Shown piece after piece: positions 36,859-46,577 of a stretch of 64,000 bases of DNA. Where the stretch lies: assembly GCF_001042475.2 (NCBI RefSeq), contig NZ_LECW02000045.1, positions 310,001 through 374,000 on the forward strand. The letters are read 5' to 3'. Every line of letters starts with the position of its first letter. Positions within the stretch are counted from its first letter, which is position 1. A program made the translations under genes and the position numbers. The stretch comes from Bacillus glycinifermentans. Lineage in GTDB: Bacteria; Bacillota; Bacilli; Bacillales; Bacillaceae. Under the pieces are notes generated by a model, which was not told where the DNA came from, searched no databases, and was given only the letters and a program-made list of their open reading frames with translations.

Positions 36859-36891
36859 CGATCACAATCATTTCACAAAAGGTGAAGAAGA

Positions 36892-38751
36892 ATGAAAAGG
36901 ATGCATGTATGGAACATGAAGGGGAAGCTGAGGCATATTCAGGAACCGCTTCAGACCGCAAGATTGCTTGGCAAAATGGTATGGAAATCCGGGCCTTGGC
37001 TGATGATCTGTATGCTGTTCTTCATTTTAATCGAGGCAACGGTACCATTATTGCAATTATATGCTTCAAAACAGGTGATTGACGGCGTTGTGAAACACGA
37101 CAACACCGTCAATACAGAGGTATGGGCCGTTGTTTATGCGGGCAGCCTTGTCATGATCGGGGCCGTAAAATCATTGGAGACATGGGTAAAGACGCTCCTT
37201 TCGGAAAGATCGATGATCACCGTTAATACGCTGTTAATTGACGCTTTTGAGCGCATTCCCGGCATGCGTTTTTTTGAGGATCCCGCATATCGGGATAAGC
37301 TTGAAACATTGCGGGATCGCTCGACTTGGCTGCCTTCCCAATTCGTCAATATCAGCTCAAACCTGCTGACGGCCGTTGTTTCGCTTTTTGGCGTCGTATT
37401 CGTCATCGCCTACCTTTCGCCGGTTCTGGCCGTCATTCTCTTTTTGTCGACAGCTCCGTTTGCCTTTGTGCATAATCGTTATAACGAAATGGAGTGGGAA
37501 TACCATAAGGACTATGCCCCTGCAAGAAGAAAGATCGCCTATGCGCGCAATATTCTGCTCAATCGGCGCTCCGCAAAGGAAATACGCTTGTTTGGGCTCG
37601 GGCCTTTTTTTCAAACAATGTATCGATCGACCTTTAAGGAATTGTACCGCGTTTTGCGGAACATACAGGTCAGAAGTTCCCGCTGGGCTGTGTTAACCGG
37701 CTTTATTTCAGGTGCAGGCACGGGAATGGGCTATTTTTGGATATTGTCCCAGTCCGGTTCACAGCATGTCACCGCAGGGGACATTGCCTTGTATTTGGGC
37801 GCTGTTTTTCAATTATCGGCAGCCCTCAGGGATATAGCGAAGGAAGGCGCAGATACATTTGATATATGGCGGATGGGAAAAGACTTTTTTCTCTTTATGA
37901 ATGCCAAAAAAGATATCGCCCTTCCCGCAAAGCCCGTGCCGCTCGGTGAAAAAGGAGCGCTGGCTGTCGAATTCAAAAATGTGAGCTTTCGCTATCCCTT
38001 CATGGGCGAGGATCATAAAAACGGCCGTTCAGATGACGTGCTGAAAGATATCAGCTTTTCTATAGCTCCCGGAGAAAGAATTGCAATCGTGGGGGCCAAC
38101 GGATCAGGAAAAACGACGCTTATCAAACTGCTTTGCCGCTTTTATGAATGGAACGGCGGCGAAATCAAGGTGAACGGCGTTAACATTCGAAATGCCGATG
38201 TCAAAGATGTAAGGAGCCGAATATCGGTCGTCTTTCAAGAGTTCGGCAAATATGAATTATCATTGCGGGAAAATATAGCATTAGGCGATTTGGATGCCGC
38301 AGGCGATCAAGAAAAGCTTCGACATGCGGTACAAGCTGCCCGGCTTGAACAAATCATTGAGACGTTGCCTGAAGGGCTTGATGCGATGCTCGGCCCTGAA
38401 TGGGGAGGGACGGATTTTTCGGGAGGCCAGTGGCAGCGCATTGCTTTGGCGAGGTCGTTTATAAAAGATGCCGGCCTCGTCATCTTGGATGAACCGGCCG
38501 CCTCATTGGACATACGGGCGGAATACGAAATTTTCCGCCAGTTTCATCGCTTCACACAAGGAAAAACCGTGATCATGATTTCGCATCGGTTCAGCACCGT
38601 TAAAATGGCAGACCGAATACTGGTGCTGAAAAACGGTAAAATCGCGGAAGAAGGAAGCCACGAAGAACTGTTGAAGCGAAATGGAGAGTACGCCAACATG
38701 TTTCGTTTACAGGCTAAATCCTATCAAGGGAAGGATGAGGTTCAATGCTGA
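36892..38751 (+). CDS. lasso cluster ABC exporter, half-transporter 1
   Basis: A 619-residue ABC exporter: six-helix membrane domain (about 40-330) and ATPase (about 360-610) with Walker A VGANGSGKTTLIK, Q-loop VFQEFGKYE, signature FSGGQWQRIALARS, Walker B LVILDEPAASLD and ISHRFS. GGTGAAGAAG precedes the ATG. Its stop overlaps the next half-transporter gene by 7 bases. It probably exports the mature peptide and confers self-immunity. No peptidase domain is present, as leader removal is done by B2. Confidence 0.88.
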   Translation: MKRMHVWNMKGKLRHIQEPLQTARLLGKMVWKSGPWLMICMLFFILIEATVPLLQLYASKQVIDGVVKHDNTVNTEVWAVVYAGSLVMIGAVKSLETWVKTLLSERSMITVNTLLIDAFERIPGMRFFEDPAYRDKLETLRDRSTWLPSQFVNISSNLLTAVVSLFGVVFVIAYLSPVLAVILFLSTAPFAFVHNRYNEMEWEYHKDYAPARRKIAYARNILLNRRSAKEIRLFGLGPFFQTMYRSTFKELYRVLRNIQVRSSRWAVLTGFISGAGTGMGYFWILSQSGSQHVTAGDIALYLGAVFQLSAALRDIAKEGADTFDIWRMGKDFFLFMNAKKDIALPAKPVPLGEKGALAVEFKNVSFRYPFMGEDHKNGRSDDVLKDISFSIAPGERIAIVGANGSGKTTLIKLLCRFYEWNGGEIKVNGVNIRNADVKDVRSRISVVFQEFGKYELSLRENIALGDLDAAGDQEKLRHAVQAARLEQIIETLPEGLDAMLGPEWGGTDFSGGQWQRIALARSFIKDAGLVILDEPAASLDIRAEYEIFRQFHRFTQGKTVIMISHRFSTVKMADRILVLKNGKIAEEGSHEELLKRNGEYANMFRLQAKSYQGKDEVQC

Positions 38752-40550
38752 CGCTTTATTCTTTTTTTAAAAAATTGCCTCAAACTTCTTCTTTCATTTT
38801 TTACGGCTTACGGTTGTTTTGGCGCGCTGACCCTTTCAAGACAGGCGTATTGTTTTTCATCACCCTGCTCGGCGCGTCTCTCGGGCCTCTGCTCGTATGG
38901 CTGAGTGCGAAAGTCATCGACGAAATAACGCGTGCGCCATTTCAGCTCTCTTCTTGGAATACCCTGGTTTGGGCGGCTTTGGCGTATGTGGCCCTTACAT
39001 TGATAGTGGACGCCCTTCAGCCGATAGCAGAAATGCAAAAAAGGCTTCTTACCGCCAAATTGGAAGCTTATGTTGATGAGCTGCTCATTGAAAAAGCGAT
39101 TTCCATTCCCGATACTGCCGCTTTTGAAGATTCATCTTTTCATGCGAAGTCGCAAATCATTCGATATAATGAATATTTTGTCTCGATGTGGATTACCATT
39201 GTATCCCAAACGTGCAGCGGGATCGTCATGATTGCCGCAAGCAGTCTGATGATCGGCACGTTTGCCCCGTGGATACCGCTTCTGTTTCTGATACTGGCGT
39301 TTCCTAAATTGTACTGGGAAGCCAAATTAAATAACGCGACATTTGAAGGACGGGAGGAAGTGCAGGAGCTGCGAAGGCGCGCGGAATATTACGCCGGCGT
39401 GCCCCTCATTCCCGAAACAGCGGGTGAAATCAAGATGTTCAATCTTGTTCCTTTTTTTAAAGCTTCGTATCGAAATACCGCTTTGAAGCTGCTAAATACG
39501 ATATCCCACGATCACAGGAAGCTCGCTTTATACCACCTTTTTTGGTCTGTTTTACAATCGCTGGCAGCCGGATTTGTCCTGATTTACATCGTTCAGCAGG
39601 CGCTGCGGGGGGCATTTTCGGTCGGGGACCTGCTCTTGTTCATCGGGGCAACCGTTCAATTCAACGAAGGTGTAAACGAAATGTTTGCGGCATTCGCGAT
39701 TGGTGCGAGGGAAACAAGGCATCTTGGGAATATATATACATTTTTGAACAGCAAAAATACAATGGAAACAGGAGATGCGCCGATTGCCGATCGCAAAACC
39801 GAAGGGTACGCATTTGACCGCGTTTCCTTTACCTATGACGGATCGAAAACCGTTCTTGATATTGAAAAACTCGACATTCCCTTAAATAAAACGACCGTGC
39901 TCGTAGGGGAAAACGGTTCTGGGAAAACCACGCTGATTAAATTGCTGCTGCGTTATTTTGATCCAAATCAAGGCGCAATCTATTACAATGGCTTGCCTCT
40001 TAAGGCGTACGACATTAAGCATTTTCGCTCAAACGCCACAGCCGTTTTTCAGGATTTTTTGCGGTATGAGATGAGCCTTAAATTAAATATCGGCCTCGGG
40101 GAGGTCTCCTCCCGCAACGACTTGGCCAAAATAGAAAAAGCCGCTTTGTTCGGGGGTGTCAATCTGTTTTTGGATAAGCTTGAAAACGGTTATGATACAG
40201 AGCTCGGCAGACTTTTCGGCGGAAGAAATTTATCGGGAGGAGAATGGCAGCGTGTCGCCATATCGCGCGCTTTTATGCGCGATGAATCAGCGGACCTGTT
40301 TATATTTGACGAGCCATCGTCTGCATTGGATGTGTTCATTGAAGAAGAAATATTCGATAAACTGAGCAGAATGACGGAAGGAAAAACAGTCATTATTGTC
40401 TCACACAGGCTGAGCACAGCCCGTTTTGCCGACCATATCATCTTTTTAGAAAATGGAAGAGTCATTGAGACCGGGACGCACGATGAATTAATGGCCAATC
40501 AGGGCCAGTATGCCGAATTGTATCATTTGCAAGCCAAAAAATACGTCTAG
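38745..40550 (+). CDS. lasso cluster ABC exporter, half-transporter 2
   Basis: A 601-residue ABC exporter with a six-helix domain (about 25-320) and ATPase domain with Walker A VGENGSGKTTLIK, Q-loop VFQDFLRYE, signature LSGGEWQRVAISRA, Walker B LFIFDEPSSALD and VSHRLS. It is clearly a paralogue of the previous gene, overlapping it by 7 bases, so the two are likely a heterodimer. Both have intact catalytic motifs. A strong terminator follows and closes the cluster. Confidence 0.88.
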   Translation: MLTLYSFFKKLPQTSSFIFYGLRLFWRADPFKTGVLFFITLLGASLGPLLVWLSAKVIDEITRAPFQLSSWNTLVWAALAYVALTLIVDALQPIAEMQKRLLTAKLEAYVDELLIEKAISIPDTAAFEDSSFHAKSQIIRYNEYFVSMWITIVSQTCSGIVMIAASSLMIGTFAPWIPLLFLILAFPKLYWEAKLNNATFEGREEVQELRRRAEYYAGVPLIPETAGEIKMFNLVPFFKASYRNTALKLLNTISHDHRKLALYHLFWSVLQSLAAGFVLIYIVQQALRGAFSVGDLLLFIGATVQFNEGVNEMFAAFAIGARETRHLGNIYTFLNSKNTMETGDAPIADRKTEGYAFDRVSFTYDGSKTVLDIEKLDIPLNKTTVLVGENGSGKTTLIKLLLRYFDPNQGAIYYNGLPLKAYDIKHFRSNATAVFQDFLRYEMSLKLNIGLGEVSSRNDLAKIEKAALFGGVNLFLDKLENGYDTELGRLFGGRNLSGGEWQRVAISRAFMRDESADLFIFDEPSSALDVFIEEEIFDKLSRMTEGKTVIIVSHRLSTARFADHIIFLENGRVIETGTHDELMANQGQYAELYHLQAKKYV

Positions 40551-40587
40551 ACGGTGAAATCCTGCCAGATTTGAAAAGCTGCCCGAA

Positions 40588-40614
40588 AAGGCCGGTTCAA
40601 AGACCGGCCTTTTC
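40588..40614 (+). terminator. terminator of the lasso cluster
   Basis: AAGGCCGGT and ACCGGCCTT form a perfect 9-bp stem with a 6-base loop, followed by TTTC. Confidence 0.88.
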
Positions 40615-40631
40615 ATGGTGCGAGCGCTTTT

Positions 40632-40892
40632 TTAGCGGTTCATTCTTTTTCTGATCAATGGAAGTCCATAAATCAAAAAGGCGGCGATATGGGCGATGAT
40701 GACGTTGATGATAAAGAGTGCGATCATGAGAGAGTGTCCTGCAGGAGAAAGACTGCTTGTCATGTAGAAAAAGAAGAATACCCACATTAAAATAATAGGC
40801 GGGATCGATGAAAGTGCGATCTTCTTGTTGTCCAGCCATAAAAATAACGGAGTGGCGCTTGCAATCAGCAAGTAAGCGAAAAACATATCCAT
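40632..40892 (-). CDS. ywcE: spore morphogenesis/holin-like membrane protein YwcE
   Basis: An 86-residue protein with three hydrophobic segments and a basic C-terminus (PLIRKRMNR), the size and sequence character of B. subtilis YwcE, a holin-like protein required for normal spore morphology and germination. GAAAGGGGCTGAAAACAC precedes the ATG. In B. subtilis it is the direct neighbour of qoxD; here the lasso cluster separates them. Confidence 0.82.
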   Translation of the reverse strand: MDMFFAYLLIASATPLFLWLDNKKIALSSIPPIILMWVFFFFYMTSSLSPAGHSLMIALFIINVIIAHIAAFLIYGLPLIRKRMNR

Positions 40893-41086
40893 GTGTTTTC
40901 AGCCCCTTTCAAAAATGATAGCGCTGTCATTAATGGCGGGTTGAATATTTAAGATGTGTCTAATTAGAGGATATTTTGTGAACATTCTGTTACAATCATT
41001 ATACCACGTTATGAAAAAAATGATACATAATGGAAAACATTTTCCACTCCAACTATTGAACCAATTTTCTCTGGGCGCAATGGGGG

Positions 41087-41119
41087 TAAAAAAGCCCTTG
41101 GCGCGGGAGCCAAGGGCTT
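41087..41119 (-). terminator. terminator of the YjiH-like gene
   Basis: AAGCCCTTGG and CCAAGGGCTT pair across a GC-rich loop; on the minus strand six T follow. Confidence 0.85.
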
Positions 41120-41127
41120 ATATCGCT

Positions 41128-42483
41128 TTAAAAAATAAAATGGGCGCAAATGACGATGACGGGCAGCGTAATCAATGTCCGAACGATAAAGATCAAGATT
41201 AAGTCGATGAACGTTACCGGAATCTTGGAGCCCAGCAAGAGGCCGCCGACTTCAGACATATAGATCAATTGAGTGACAGATAGACAGGCGATAATAAACC
41301 GCGTCATCTCGCTTTCGATTCCGCTTCCCAGTACGGATGGAAGAAACATGTCGGCAAAACCGACGACGAGCGTCTGTGAGGCCGCAGCCGCTTCCGGAAC
41401 CTGCAGCAGCTCAAGCAGCGGGATGAACGGGACACCGAGCCATTTGAAGATCGGCGTGTACTGAGCCACGATGAGCGCCGCTGTCCCGAGCGCCATCACG
41501 ACGGGGGCAACGCCCATCCACATGTCAAGAACGTTCTTGGAGCCTTCTTTGAGAAAGTCTTTCACATTCGTATTCTGCCTCGCTTTTTCAACAGCCTGGC
41601 TCATTCCCCATGCAAACGGAGTATAGCCTTCCGGAATCGTCTCCTGATCTGTATCGGCTGTGTCCGTGATGTAGGTATCGGCCTTCCTTGATAAAGGAGG
41701 AATCCGCGGGCTGACGACTGCCGCGACGACCCCGGCCAGCAAAATAGTCAAGTAAAACGGAACGAAGAGATGGCTAAGGCCTACTTGCGAAATGATCACG
41801 AGGCAAAACGTAATCGAGACGACAGAGAAAGTCGTACCGATAATCGCGGCCTCGCGCTTTGTATAAAAGCCTTCTTCATACTGTTTGCTCGTCAGGAGAA
41901 CGCCGATCGTTCCGTCTCCAAGCCAGGAAGCCATGCAGTCGATCGAAGACCGCCCGGGGAGCTTAAAGACCGGTCTCATAAACTTTTTCGTCAATGATCC
42001 GCATAATTCCAGCAGCCCGAAATTCAGCAGAAAAGGCAGAAAAAGTCCGGCAAACAAGAAAACGGAAAACAGAACCGGCAGAAGATCGAACAATAAAGTG
42101 CCGCCCGTGCTGTCCGCATATACGGCCTCAGGCCCGATCTTGAAATACGTCAAGATCGCAAAAACCATGCCGCAAAAACGGACGATATACCAGAATGTCG
42201 ACACATTCAGCAGGTTATAGAAAAAATCGCTTTTTTTGATGAATGCCGGTTGAAACGTTTTGGCGATAAACGTCAGGATGAATGTGACGGTAACGATCAC
42301 CATCATGATCAGCGGGAGCTGTTGTTGTAGCAATCCCTGCAATCCCTTGGAAAAGACCGCAATCGGTATCGTCAGCTCTCCCCCGATTTTAATCGGAATC
42401 ATAAACAGGACGATTCCGATCAGTGAAGGAACCAAAAATTTGATCAAATCTGCTTTTTTATGCTTTTGAATCGCTTTATCCAA
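41128..42483 (-). CDS. YjiH-family membrane protein (nucleoside-recognition gate domain)
   Basis: A 451-residue multi-pass membrane protein with about 10-11 helices. Two gate-like repeats are visible (GRSSIDCMASWLGDGTIGVLLTSKQYEEG and FADMFLPSVLGSGIESEMTRFIIACLSVTQLIYMSEVG), as in YjiH/SpmA-type proteins. The substrate is unknown. It is transcribed alone, divergent from rodA, with its own terminator. I do not recall a B. subtilis gene at this position, so it is probably another inserted gene. Confidence 0.75.
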   Translation of the reverse strand: MDKAIQKHKKADLIKFLVPSLIGIVLFMIPIKIGGELTIPIAVFSKGLQGLLQQQLPLIMMVIVTVTFILTFIAKTFQPAFIKKSDFFYNLLNVSTFWYIVRFCGMVFAILTYFKIGPEAVYADSTGGTLLFDLLPVLFSVFLFAGLFLPFLLNFGLLELCGSLTKKFMRPVFKLPGRSSIDCMASWLGDGTIGVLLTSKQYEEGFYTKREAAIIGTTFSVVSITFCLVIISQVGLSHLFVPFYLTILLAGVVAAVVSPRIPPLSRKADTYITDTADTDQETIPEGYTPFAWGMSQAVEKARQNTNVKDFLKEGSKNVLDMWMGVAPVVMALGTAALIVAQYTPIFKWLGVPFIPLLELLQVPEAAAASQTLVVGFADMFLPSVLGSGIESEMTRFIIACLSVTQLIYMSEVGGLLLGSKIPVTFIDLILIFIVRTLITLPVIVICAHFIF

Positions 42484-42757
42484 AAAGAAAAACTCCTTAT
42501 GCTCTATGATTCTCCAAATCTGATAAAAGTTTAATTTTATGCAACATTACACATTTTAATACAATCAGCACAGAAATCAATAACTTCTCCGAAATTCGAC
42601 AATAGGAAGAAATATCCTTAAAATAAAAAATGAATGATTTTGTGTGCGATTAATCCGAAACATTTTGTGCGTTTGTACGTCATATCATTTGTGAGGAAGT
42701 CGGTTTAAGCCTTTCTTATACAATTTCATCGTGTCAGAAATAAGGGCGGGATTTCGA

Positions 42758-43942
42758 ATGAATCAGAAAAAAAACATTACAAATCCCTTTTACCAGGGGG
42801 ATTTGATTTTTGCTTTCATTGCTTTTTTTATCACGAGCATTGTGGCGGTTTACGCCGCTCAGCAGTTTAACCAATATAATGAGCCTTTTGCGGTGAAACA
42901 GTCCCTTTATTATTTGTTAGGGGCGCTTATCATCATTGTATTTCTCTACTTTGACCTCGAACAGCTTCAAAAGCTCAGCTTTTATTTTTATCTGTTCGGC
43001 ATTTTCATGCTGATTGTATTAAAATTCAGTCCTGCATACATCGGGGGCTACCGGTTTGCGCCGGTCATCAACGGAGCTAAGAGCTGGTTCATGCTCCCGG
43101 GATTTACCTTGCAGCCGTCCGAATTTATGAAAATCGGCCTGATCATGTATCTGGCATCGTTTATGTCAAAACACGGCCCGAACGGCAAGCGGACGATAAA
43201 AGAGGATGCCATCTTCCTGTTAAAGATCTTCGGAATTGCCGTCGTTCCCTTCGGCTTGATTTTGGAGCAGGATACGGGAACGGCGGGCATCGTCATGTTT
43301 GTCATCCTCGTGATGGTGTTCCTGTCAGGAGTGAACTGGAAATTAATCACGATCATCTTTTGCTCGGGCGCCGCTTTGGTCACGATGATCCTGTATGTGA
43401 TCATCCAATTCCCAAACGTCGCAGAGTCCTTCGGGGTTGAGAAATATCAAATCAACCGCGTGATGACCTGGGTCAACCCGAGCCAACAGAGCGCCGATAA
43501 TAAATTGCAGGTCGATAAAGCGCAAATGGCGATCGGCTCCGGAAAAGTGTTTGGAAACGGTGTAAGCGACCTTCGTGTCTACGTCCCTGAAGCGCAGACA
43601 GACTTCATTTTCGCGGTGATCGGGGAAAGCTTCGGGTTTGTCGGCTGCACGTTTGTCGTCATCATGTTTTTCTTCCTGATTTACCGGCTTGTCGTACTGA
43701 TCGACCGAATACACCCGTTCAGCAAGTTTGCCTCATTCTTCTGCGCCGGCTACACGGCTTTGATCGTCATCCATACGTTTCAAAACATCGGGATGAACAT
43801 CGGCATTATGCCTGTGACGGGCGTTCCGCTGCTTTTGGTCAGCTATGGAGGAAGTTCGGTCATTGCCACTTTAATCGGTTTTGCAATCGTCTATAACGCA
43901 AGCTGCCAGTTAACGAGATACCAAAGATATATGTTTAAATAA
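42758..43942 (+). CDS. SEDS-family peptidoglycan polymerase, RodA paralogue 1
   Basis: An SEDS (FtsW/RodA) protein of about 394 residues with ten helices. Family blocks are [75 protein letters not shown] and [23 protein letters not shown]. The catalytic-type Asp lies in QTDFIFAV. The start at ATG 42758 ([18 protein letters not shown]) aligns with RodA; the frame is open to 42731. It is followed by a second copy. It differs from the B. subtilis RodA more than the next gene does. Confidence 0.85.
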   Translation: MNQKKNITNPFYQGDLIFAFIAFFITSIVAVYAAQQFNQYNEPFAVKQSLYYLLGALIIIVFLYFDLEQLQKLSFYFYLFGIFMLIVLKFSPAYIGGYRFAPVINGAKSWFMLPGFTLQPSEFMKIGLIMYLASFMSKHGPNGKRTIKEDAIFLLKIFGIAVVPFGLILEQDTGTAGIVMFVILVMVFLSGVNWKLITIIFCSGAALVTMILYVIIQFPNVAESFGVEKYQINRVMTWVNPSQQSADNKLQVDKAQMAIGSGKVFGNGVSDLRVYVPEAQTDFIFAVIGESFGFVGCTFVVIMFFFLIYRLVVLIDRIHPFSKFASFFCAGYTALIVIHTFQNIGMNIGIMPVTGVPLLLVSYGGSSVIATLIGFAIVYNASCQLTRYQRYMFK

Positions 43943-43968
43943 CGGCCTGTTTTCAGGCTGTTATTTTA
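43939..43968 (+). terminator. hairpin between the two rodA paralogues
   Basis: ATAACGGCCTG and CAGGCTGTTAT pair with one mismatch, followed by TTTATT. Confidence 0.65.
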
Positions 43969-44063
43969 TTGAGTCAGGAAACGCCTCCTTTCCGTATATT
44001 CTTCGGCATGATTCATGTATAATGAAAGATGGCTGTTTTTGAAAAGGAGTAAGGCGGGGTAAT

Positions 44064-45233
44064 ATGAGTCAGAGAAAAAATCAGACAAGTCCCTATTATC
44101 AGGGTGATTTAATTTTTATATTAAGCGTGTTTTTAATGATCAGCGTTGTCGCTGTTTATGCTGCGCAGCCGTCGTTTTCTATATTGGGATATCCCGGGAA
44201 ACAATTGATTTTCTATATTCTCGGTATTTTCATTGTCGCCGGCTTTCTTTATTTTGATTTAGAGCAGATTGAAAAGCTTAGCATATACGTATTTATAATG
44301 GGAATCGTGCTGCTGATCGTATTAAAATTCAGCCCGGAATCGATTGCGCCTGTGAAGAACGGGGCGAAGAGCTGGTTTCAATTGGGCCCAGTGACTTTGC
44401 AGCCTTCCGAGTTCATGAAAATCGGCTTGATCATGATGCTGGCTTCGGTCATTTCAAAAGCGAGTCCAAAAGGCTCCCGCTCCATGCGCGAGGATGTTCA
44501 CCTTTTGCTGAAGATCGCCGGGTACTCCGCGGTGCCGGTTGGATTAATTTTGATGCAGGATGCGGGAACAGCGGGCATCTGTATGTTCTTTGTCGCCGTG
44601 ATGGTGTTTTTGTCAGGCGTGAACTGGAAGCTGATCAGCATAATTGCAGGTTCGGGTATAACGCTCGTTTTGCTTGTGTTGTTTTTGGTTATCAATTTTC
44701 CTGATTTTTCAAAAGAGGTTCTCCACATTCAGCCATACCAGATCAACCGCGTCATGACGTGGGTCGATTCGAGCCAGCAGTCTGCCAATGATACATATCA
44801 GACAGAGCAGGCCGTGACGGCGATCGGATCAGGAGAAATTTCCGGTACGGGCATTAATCATTTGAAAGTGTATGTTCCTGAAGGCGAGACTGATTTTATC
44901 TTCGCCGTTATCGGAGAGAGTTTTGGCTTTATCGGGTGCACGTTTGTCGTCATTATGTTCTTTCTCTTAATCTACCGGCTTGTCGTGCTGATCGACAGAA
45001 TTCATCCGTACAGCAGGTTTGCGTCGTATTTCTGTGTGGGTTATACGGCTTTGATCGTCATTCATGCGTTCCAGAACATCGGCATGAACATCGGTCTGAT
45101 GCCGGTTACAGGCGTTCCTTTGCTGTTTGTCAGCTACGGAGGGAGCTCGGTTTTGTCCGTGCTCATCGGCTATGCGATCGTTTACAATGCGAGCTGCCAG
45201 CTGACAAAATATCAAGGCTACATGTTTAAATAA
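44064..45233 (+). CDS. rodA: SEDS-family peptidoglycan polymerase RodA
   Basis: A 389-residue SEDS glycosyltransferase of the cell-elongation machinery, ten helices. It follows B. subtilis RodA closely ([84 protein letters not shown]). A good GGAGTAAGGCGGGG precedes the ATG. It is the likelier functional equivalent of RodA, with paralogue 1 as a duplicate. A bidirectional terminator follows. Confidence 0.88.
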   Translation: MSQRKNQTSPYYQGDLIFILSVFLMISVVAVYAAQPSFSILGYPGKQLIFYILGIFIVAGFLYFDLEQIEKLSIYVFIMGIVLLIVLKFSPESIAPVKNGAKSWFQLGPVTLQPSEFMKIGLIMMLASVISKASPKGSRSMREDVHLLLKIAGYSAVPVGLILMQDAGTAGICMFFVAVMVFLSGVNWKLISIIAGSGITLVLLVLFLVINFPDFSKEVLHIQPYQINRVMTWVDSSQQSANDTYQTEQAVTAIGSGEISGTGINHLKVYVPEGETDFIFAVIGESFGFIGCTFVVIMFFLLIYRLVVLIDRIHPYSRFASYFCVGYTALIVIHAFQNIGMNIGLMPVTGVPLLFVSYGGSSVLSVLIGYAIVYNASCQLTKYQGYMFK

Positions 45234-45239
45234 GCGAAA

Positions 45240-45266
45240 AAAAGACAGCCTCTGCGGGCTGTCTTT
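45240..45266. terminator. bidirectional terminator between rodA and the amidohydrolase
   Basis: AAAGACAGCC and GGCTGTCTTT form a 10-bp stem with T-rich sequence on the right and A-rich sequence on the left. Confidence 0.85.
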
Positions 45267-46446
45267 AATATTTTTCCAAAAACTCCAGAGCCGATGACAC
45301 GAGGATCTTCGCGGCATTCAGCATTCCTTTCTCATCGATGTCAAATTTGGGATGATGGTGCGGATAGACGGCTCCTGTGTGTTCATTTCCGGCTCCGGTA
45401 AAAAAGAACGATCCCGGGACGCGCTCGAGATAATAGGAAAAATCTTCGCCGATCATATTGGGCGCAAGCTCGATGACGGCCGCTTCGCCAACGACCTGCT
45501 TTGCGCATGTCCGAACGATGCCGGTTTCCTTCTCATGGTTGATGACGGGCGGGTAGCCCTTTTCATAGTCGAGCTTAAAAGACGCTCCATTGGCGCCGCA
45601 AACGCCTTTAATGACGCGCTCCATCTCGGTGATGATCGTCTCCTGAACCTGTTTCGAAAAGGTGCGGACCGTTCCTTCGATAACCGCTTCTTCGGCGATG
45701 ACGTTGAAAGCCTGACCGGAGTGGAACGTCCCGATTGAAATGACGGCCGCTTCCGTCGGATCGACTCTGCGGCTTACGATCTGCTGAAGGTGGCTGATAA
45801 CGGAAGCTCCTGTAAGCAAGGCGTCTGTCGTCAGGTGAGGCGCGCCTCCGTGACCGCCGCGCCCCGTAATCGTAATTTTAAATTTGTCTGCCGCGGCCAT
45901 CATGGCGCCGGCCTTTACTCCGACTTGCCCGACCGGCATAGGCGCCCAAATGTGGGTGCCGAAGATGGCATCCACTCCGTCAAGGCAGCCGTCCTCGATC
46001 ATCGGCTTTGCCCCGCCCGGTGTAACCTCTTCTCCAAACTGGTGAATGAGGACGATGTTTCCTTTCAAATCTGTTTGATGCCTCATCAGCACTTTTGCGG
46101 CGATCAGAAGGGCCGAGGTATGCGCGTCATGGCCGCAGGCGTGCATGACGCCGGGGACGGTTGACCGGTACGGCACATCTTTTTGGTCCTGTAAAGGAAG
46201 CGCGTCAAAGTCGGCTCTAAGGGCAACCGTTTTCCCCGGGCGGCCCCCTTTGATTATGCCTACGACGCCTTGCCCGCCGACATTTGTCCTGACTTCAACG
46301 CCAAAGCTCTCCAAATATTTCGCAATGGTCAGAGGTGTATTGACCTCTTGATGGGACAGCTCTGGGTATTGGTGAAAATGCCTCCTGAGCTCGACCATTT
46401 CCGGATATAAATCATCTAATTCTTTCATTAAGGACTCCACCGTCAT
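45265..46446 (-). CDS. M20-family amidohydrolase/aminoacylase
   Basis: A 393-residue metallo-amidohydrolase of the M20D group (hippurate hydrolase, N-acyl amino acid deacylase, IAA-amino acid hydrolase relatives). Metal-site residues are His in MHACGHDAHTS, Glu in IHQFGEEVTPGGA, His in FGTHIWAPMPVG and His near the C-terminus in AVYPHHHPKFD; the dimerisation domain is about 180-290. GGAAAGGAAG precedes the ATG. It sits between rodA and nfrA and is transcribed alone. The natural substrate is unknown. Confidence 0.85.
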   Translation of the reverse strand: MTVESLMKELDDLYPEMVELRRHFHQYPELSHQEVNTPLTIAKYLESFGVEVRTNVGGQGVVGIIKGGRPGKTVALRADFDALPLQDQKDVPYRSTVPGVMHACGHDAHTSALLIAAKVLMRHQTDLKGNIVLIHQFGEEVTPGGAKPMIEDGCLDGVDAIFGTHIWAPMPVGQVGVKAGAMMAAADKFKITITGRGGHGGAPHLTTDALLTGASVISHLQQIVSRRVDPTEAAVISIGTFHSGQAFNVIAEEAVIEGTVRTFSKQVQETIITEMERVIKGVCGANGASFKLDYEKGYPPVINHEKETGIVRTCAKQVVGEAAVIELAPNMIGEDFSYYLERVPGSFFFTGAGNEHTGAVYPHHHPKFDIDEKGMLNAAKILVSSALEFLEKY

Positions 46447-46577
46447 CTTCCTTTCCCGATCAAAATATTAAAATGATTCTATCATTTTAACATACGGAAT
46501 TGAACACTTTTTCAAGACGTTTTGCTTTAGAGATATGCAGATGTTGGATATGATAAAGACAAAGAGGAGGTCTAAAG

